Assembly: GCF_905475345.1 (NCBI RefSeq)
Contig: NC_066595.1
Coordinates: 62,001 to 126,000 of the forward strand
Direction: 5' to 3'
DNA: 64,000 nt
DNA from: Vespula vulgaris
Taxonomy: Eukaryota > Arthropoda > Insecta > Hymenoptera > Vespidae
In this document: in pieces, positions 61,801 to 64,000 of the stretch
Layout: every line of letters starts with the position of its first letter
Numbering within the stretch: the stretch's first letter is position 1
Notes under the pieces: generated by a model
What the model saw: the letters and a program-made list of their open reading frames with translations, nothing else
Databases searched by the model: none
Told to the model about the DNA's origin: nothing
Made by a program: the position numbers and the translations under genes

Positions 61801-64000
61801 GGTATTTCTTCCTCTATTTCTCCCGGTATCTCTTCTCTGCATTTCTTCCCTGTATTCGATAGAAAAATGCGATACATCCGTCAGAGTTATCCGGCTTCGA
61901 GGAGCTTCGCATTTTCGATTCGTCGACACGAGGTACGAGGACGTCTTAGGAAACAGGACTTTACGTAACTAAACCGAGACACCCGGCGGATTTGGTTCGG
62001 TCTTATTCTCCTGATCTCGATCGCGGCGGTATATACAGGTATTCTTGGCACGTTCGGATAGCTGTCGGAGGAAGAGGTTCACGGAATTAGACGGAAAGAG
62101 GAAGAACAAGAGAAAGAGAGGGAGAGGGAGAGGAGAGAGACAGACAAGTGGTAGGGTGGGGACAGCGACTCCTTCGCCAGTAGGAATTCGGTCATTCGGC
62201 TCGATCCGGATCTCTAGAGAATGCTTCAAAGTTGGATGAAACCGAATCGAGTGTCCCGAGTAAGAGCCAAGGGTCTCCCCTACCTCTCTCCTCTCTACCT
62301 TGGCGGTTTCGCGTCCTTTCTTTTTCTCTCTTCCCCCTCTCTCGGCAACGACGATTCGATCTGTCCGCAAAAGAATTTCCTCCGCGTCTCTGCTCGACGC
62401 GATAATCCGCGACGCTCGAAACTCTATTCGCTAGTGGTCGATTCCTTGGACGCGCTTCGCTATTTTCCCCGTTCGCGTACCTATCTCGAGACTTTTCAAA
62501 TTTCAAGAGAGGATTTGCATGGAAAGCCATATTCCCATAATTCTATGGGAATTGATTAAAAGCGACTCGGTCGCGCGGCCATCGACTCGACGATGATAAA
62601 CGATTTTGGATGGATTTCGCGAATAGATTCGGGCAAGTGGAATCCTTTTCCTTTGCGAATAATCGCCGCAAAGCGTTCCTCGGTTCGAAAGAAATTCGAA
62701 CGCTTTTGGGAGAAGAACCGCAAGAGTACCACGTTCTTAACGATTTTCTGTCGCGCCACGTGCGGAGACCTAATGGCCAAACGAAAGAGAGAGAGAGAGA
62801 GAGAGAGGGGGAGGCACGACTTATATACGTACATTCGTCCCTGTACATACAGAGAGAGAAAACACCGTCGACGACGATCGATCTCGAGATCTTTGGTACG
62901 AAAGAACCAAGAACTCGTCGACCGAAAGGAAATTGTAAACGCCTATTCGAGACTCGAGAAAGGTACGATCGTTTCTTCGGGCGGCCCTTTAACGCGCGTG
63001 GGACACGTAGCTGCGTCTCTTCCAACAAAATTCGAATACTCGAGAGAGACTAGGCGACGTGACGGATCGAGAAAAGGGATCCTCTTTTTTACGTTTGCTT
63101 TCGCGATACGTTACGCGTTGGAAACGATCGATCGCACGAGGCACGAGACTAGTTCGAACTTTTATGAAAGAAAGACGCGTCTACGAGGACACGAATGCGC
63201 TCTCTTTCCGGATTCGACGAATTACCTTCTACGGAAAGTAAATCGAATAAGGATAATCGATTAGCTCGTAAGACCACCTTCGCGGTCTGTTCTCTACTTT
63301 TCTCAAATTGATTCATTGAACGTCGTCGCGATAAGAAAGCGAATTTAGTTTGGGAAAATATTTATTGATACGGTAGTAGCATTAGCCTCGACTGCCTGCG
63401 ACGATGCTAAAAATCGACACCGATGGAATCTCCTTTTGAGCTCCATCATGCGGGCCTGATTTTGAAAAACGAGCGATCGGCAACGAATCGATAAATTCCT
63501 TGTTGAACGTTCTCGGATGACGAAGTCTAGTCCGTCCGCGTTTGCACTTCATAATTCTCTGAGACGAGTCTTTCCTTTCAGCCTCGAGAAGGGCACGATT
63601 AACTTTACGCGTTCCTTCTACCCAGGTTTTCGTCGTTTATTCGACGGAGATACGACTCGAGGTTTGCCTTAAGTGGGAAGCACGAGAGATTGCGAAAGGA
63701 AACGCAATAGCGAAGAGACGTTCGCAACGGCTCGTGATTCCACGCGATTTTCTGCAAAAACGGATCATCGTCCTCTTTGCTTCTCTGCAAAAAGTTTAAC
63801 GAGGAGAGCAAACGAAAATTTAGTCGACGCCGAGACAAAGGTACGACGAAGTGTCGCCTAAGAAAACAATCGGCCGAGTACTTTCCCGGCGGCCTCGAAC
63901 GAGGAGAAGGAGGTGGGAGAAGCTACGCTCGTAAAGCAAAAATTTCTCAACGCAAAAAAGTCGAAAGAAGGAGGATCTTCTAGGAACAAAGAGAGAGAGA

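Larger units (their letters stand above)
53980..64000. other. Region without a confident gene
   Basis: Several long open frames exist here (for example 274 codons at 55452-56276 on the minus strand and 223 codons at 62593-63264 on the plus strand), but they overlap frames of similar length on the other strand and have Arg-rich compositions expected by chance. Simple repeats include a 16-G run (54522-54537), a 12-bp triplet repeat (57503-57538) and CT/GA runs (53338-53360, 56859-56880, 59922-59938, 62787-62806). Confidence 0.5.

Overview
This is a eukaryotic, non-repetitive-looking genomic window from an insect, most likely a hymenopteran (ant, bee or wasp). The reasons are: spliced genes with short exons and multi-kilobase introns; a Senseless/Gfi1-type zinc-finger exon; no CpG depletion but a strong excess of TCGA-, CGAT- and TTCG-type words; and a very high density of GA/CT and tri- and tetranucleotide microsatellites. 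This background has few stop codons, so long random open frames occur on both strands. Most open frames in the window are therefore not genes, and I list only those supported by splice sites, phase or family motifs.

Layout. (1) 1-8059: non-coding as far as I can see, probably intron or 5' flank of the first gene, rich in simple repeats. (2) 8060-8316 (+): last coding exon of the insect senseless (Gfi1-family) gene, with two C2H2 fingers and the stop. A probable 3' UTR runs to an AATAAA at 9747. (3) 9753-18127: intergenic space between two convergent genes, holding microsatellites and islands of atypical composition. (4) 18128-32367 (-): a spliced gene for a small Ser- and Cys-rich protein of unknown function. 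The exons join in matching phase (32340-32367 tentative, 31368-31481, 22972-23042, 18972-19247, 18128-18244), and there is a possible 63-nt in-frame cassette at 20767-20829. Conceptual length is about 201 residues, or 222 with the cassette. (5) 32368-52463: no gene I can support. (6) 52464-53140 (-): three phase-matched exons of a second unrecognised gene, with a further possible exon at 53662-53979. (7) 53980-64000: no confident gene, only open frames of uncertain status.

How the parts work together: senseless encodes a nuclear DNA-binding factor of peripheral nervous system development. It lies tail-to-tail with the unknown minus-strand gene. Several islands in the intervening and intronic DNA carry clustered homeodomain-, POU-, GATA- or Rel-like sites and could be regulatory, but that is inference. 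I saw no tRNA or rRNA gene, CRISPR array or intact transposable element.
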